DNA from: an uncultured Burkholderiales bacterium
GTDB taxonomy: Bacteria; Pseudomonadota; Gammaproteobacteria; Burkholderiales; Burkholderiaceae_D
NCBI GenBank assembly: GCA_937872165.1
Contig: CALMOR010000115.1
Coordinates: 1 to 19,081, forward strand
Reading direction: 5' to 3'
Length of the DNA stretch: 19,081 nucleotides
Below the pieces are notes generated by a model. The model had not been told where the DNA came from. It was given only the letters and a program-made list of their open reading frames with translations, and searched no databases. Shown here piece after piece: positions 14,683 to 19,081 of the stretch. The position numbers and the translations under genes were made by a program. Positions within the stretch are counted from its first letter, which is position 1. Each line of letters starts with the position of its first letter.

Positions 14683-16038
14683 CTACTGCCGGGCAGCCAG
14701 TTGACTTCTCGTTCGATTCTGCCACAGCGCTATGTCGCTTGCACCCCTGCCCTCTGCGGCGCGCGCGCCATCGGCGACGAATTGTCGCTTCTGCACAACA
14801 CGCTTCCCGGCGACCCAAACATCGGTGACGGACTCGCGTCCGGCGACGAAAACGAGGTGCGAAGCGGCGTCGAAGACGGGGTTGAATTCGAGCGCGCTGA
14901 GGTCGAAGGCGGCGAGGTCGGCCTGCTTCCCGGCGATGATGCTGCCGATCCGATCGTCGAGACCGGTCGCCTTCGCACCAGCCAGGGTTGCCGCGTGCAG
15001 AACCCGGTGCGCACCGAACACGTCGGCGCGGCCGGAGGCGCCCTTCGCGAGCAGCGCCGCCAGCCGCATCTCGCCCGGCATGTCGAGCCGGTTGTTGCTC
15101 GCGGTTCCGTCGGTGCCGATGCCGACGTTGATCCCCGCGTCCAGGCAGCGCGCGATCGGCGCGATGCCGGACGCGAGCTTGAGGTTCGAAGCCGGGCAAT
15201 GGGCGATCGAGACGCCGCGCTCCGCGAAGAGCCGGATCTCGCCCGCGTCCAGATGCACCGCATGCACCGCGGTCAGCGACGCGTTGATGAAGCCCAGGCG
15301 CTCGAGTCGCAGGATCGGTCGCACGCCGTGCTGCGCGACCTCGCGCTCGATCTCGCCTTCGGTCTCGTGCAGATGGATCTGCATCGGCAGGCCGGTCTGG
15401 CCGATCAGCATCGCGATGCGCCGGAAGGTCTCGTCGCTGATCGTGTAAGGCGCGTGCGGCGCGAACGAGAACGACAGCAGCGGATCGTTGCGCAAGCGGT
15501 CGTACATCGCGAGGCCCCGGTCGAGGTAGTCGTCGGCGTCGCCGCCGGCCACCGTCGGCAGGTCGATGACGGTGATGCCGAGATGGGTGCGGATGCCGAT
15601 CTCGCGCGCCGCCTTCCCGGCGACCTCCGGGTAGAAGTACATGTCCGCGAAGCAGGTGGTGCCGCCCTTGAGCATCTCGAGGCAGGCCAGCCGCGTGCCG
15701 GCGGCCACGAAGTCCTCGGAGAGTAGAGCGGTCTCGGCCGGCCAGATCCGCGTCGTCAGCCACTGCATCAGCGGCAGGTCGTCGCCGACGCCGCGCAGCA
15801 GCGTCATCGCCGCGTGGGTGTGGAGGTTGAAGAGGCCGGGCGTGACGACGTGATCGGGGAGGGTCGTCTCCCGGTCCGCGACGTAACGCTCGCGCAGGTC
15901 GGCGAGCGGCAGCACGTCGACGATGCGGCCGTCTGCGGCGACGGCGATCGCGTGGCCTTCGAGAACCACGCCGGCCGGTTCGATCGGAATGATCCAGCGC
16001 GGGACGATGAACTCGGACACAGCCAGCGGCGTTTGCAT
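14683..16038 (-). CDS. mtaD: TRZ/ATZ-family amidohydrolase, probable SAH/methylthioadenosine deaminase
   Basis: This 451-residue amidohydrolase belongs to the family that deaminates S-adenosylhomocysteine and 5'-methylthioadenosine, and sometimes s-triazines. The metal ligands are visible: H73/H75 in HTHAAM, H224 in HLHETEGE, a histidine in HAVHL (259-263), and D310 in GTDGTASNN. The N-terminal IPIEPAGVVLEGHAIAV and LHAATLAGAKATGLDDRIGSI are typical. Removing SAH-derived products would help methyltransferases such as the nearby UbiG. The substrate is not decided by sequence, so the symbol is tentative. The frame is open further upstream, but ATG 16038 fits the family N-terminus. It is divergent from gyrA. 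Confidence 0.88.
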   Translation of the reverse strand: MQTPLAVSEFIVPRWIIPIEPAGVVLEGHAIAVAADGRIVDVLPLADLRERYVADRETTLPDHVVTPGLFNLHTHAAMTLLRGVGDDLPLMQWLTTRIWPAETALLSEDFVAAGTRLACLEMLKGGTTCFADMYFYPEVAGKAAREIGIRTHLGITVIDLPTVAGGDADDYLDRGLAMYDRLRNDPLLSFSFAPHAPYTISDETFRRIAMLIGQTGLPMQIHLHETEGEIEREVAQHGVRPILRLERLGFINASLTAVHAVHLDAGEIRLFAERGVSIAHCPASNLKLASGIAPIARCLDAGINVGIGTDGTASNNRLDMPGEMRLAALLAKGASGRADVFGAHRVLHAATLAGAKATGLDDRIGSIIAGKQADLAAFDLSALEFNPVFDAASHLVFVAGRESVTDVWVAGKRVVQKRQFVADGARAAEGRGASDIALWQNRTRSQLAARQ

Positions 16039-16045
16039 CGGTCCG

Positions 16046-16051
16046 AATATA
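16046..16051 (-). promoter_or_regulatory. Candidate -10 element directly before the amidohydrolase gene
   Basis: On the - strand this reads TATATT and lies 7 bases before the ATG at 16038. If used, transcription would begin at or very near the start codon, giving a leaderless message. No -35 consensus is obvious. Confidence 0.4.
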
Positions 16052-16130
16052 ACAAAGGCATGCGGCCGCTCGCGACACGCGGGCGTTCGCCCGCCGAGGG
16101 TCCGCAGCCGGTCGTCGAGCCGACGCCGCG

Positions 16131-16139
16131 TGCTAAAAT
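16131..16139 (+). promoter_or_regulatory. Extended -10 promoter of gyrA
   Basis: TGCTAAAAT is a good extended -10 (TGn plus TAAAAT) in an otherwise GC-rich spacer, with a weak -35 region. It would give a leader of about 165 nt before gyrA. Confidence 0.6.
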
Positions 16140-16312
16140 CCCGGGTCCGTTTTCGGGCGCGTCTTTCGGGCGGTACGCCATAAGATCGACCGTGCCGCGG
16201 CCGTCCCGGCCCGTCGGCGCCGTCGCAGAACGCGATGCCGCCCGCGTCCATCCGACGCGCCTCGTCCCGTCGTCAACACTCACCGGCGCTCGTCGCCACC
16301 GGTCCGTCGCTC

Positions 16313-18982
<2,670 letters not shown>

Positions 18983-18987
18983 CCCCC

Positions 18988-19009
18988 GGCCGCCGTCCGG
19001 GCGGCGGCC
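18988..19009 (+). terminator. GC-rich hairpin after gyrA, possible terminator
   Basis: GGCCGCCG and CGGCGGCC form a perfect 8-bp stem around TCCGGG, six bases after the gyrA stop. Only a mixed C/T tract follows rather than a T run, so termination is uncertain and read-through into the next gene is possible. Confidence 0.45.
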
Positions 19010-19066
19010 ATCCCTTCCTTCACATCGAGGCCCAGACGTCGTGACGACGTCGACGAGATCCACATC

Positions 19067-19081
19067 ATGACCGACAAGAAC
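19067..19081 (+). CDS. Start of a downstream gene, cut by the window end
   Basis: ATG ACC GAC AAG AAC (MTDKN) begins 84 bp after the gyrA stop, with a GACGAG stretch about 10 bases upstream that could bind ribosomes. Five codons are too few to identify it. In many betaproteobacteria serC follows gyrA, so that is the likeliest candidate, by context only. Confidence 0.4.

Overview
The window looks like the chromosome of a high-GC betaproteobacterium, probably Burkholderiales or a close relative. Three things point there: the tmRNA tag reads ANDERFALAA, as in Bordetella-like betaproteobacteria; gyrA lies next to a TRZ/ATZ-type deaminase gene and to ompA, ubiG and gph; and codon use is strongly GC-biased. 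No species can be named from sequence alone. The window splits into a mobile left part (about 1-8010) and an ordinary housekeeping right part (8012-19081).

Left part, 1-5571: nested mobile elements. The backbone is one IS66-family element with tnpA, tnpB and tnpC on the + strand. The right end of a second, related IS66 element (1-55) replaces the start of tnpA. A complete IS256-family element (1734-3057) sits in tnpC and is flanked by a perfect 8-bp duplication, GCGAAAGT. A complete-looking group II intron (3626-5570) with its reverse transcriptase/maturase sits one base inside the outer end of the IS66 right inverted repeat. The intron-free version of the same target is present at 1-55, so the two copies define the intron boundaries. 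tnpC also carries a -1 and a -2 deletion that cancel. The IS66 element is therefore dead, while the IS256 and intron genes look intact.

Middle, 5572-8010: genomic-island remnant. It holds a stretch with no recognisable gene but with strong inverted repeats, an accessory RadC-type JAMM/MPN+ gene, and a convergent P4-type tyrosine integrase. The integrase starts 173 bp from the 3' end of the tmRNA gene ssrA, a classic integration target. Several copies of a GGGGGTAC motif lie around the integrase start. The far end of the island is not in the window.

Right part, 8012-19081: core genome. On the - strand are ssrA with its promoter and terminator, a 1240-aa DUF748/AsmA-like envelope protein, gph and ubiG (overlapping by 4 bp), an OmpA-family lipid-free outer-membrane protein with its own terminator, and an amidohydrolase of the S-adenosylhomocysteine/methylthioadenosine deaminase type. 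On the + strand, divergent from the amidohydrolase gene, is full-length gyrA, followed by the first five codons of another gene. GyrA has leucine at position 83, where serine or threonine is usual and where leucine is a known quinolone-resistance change. I found no CRISPR array, toxin-antitoxin pair, or recognisable new defence system.
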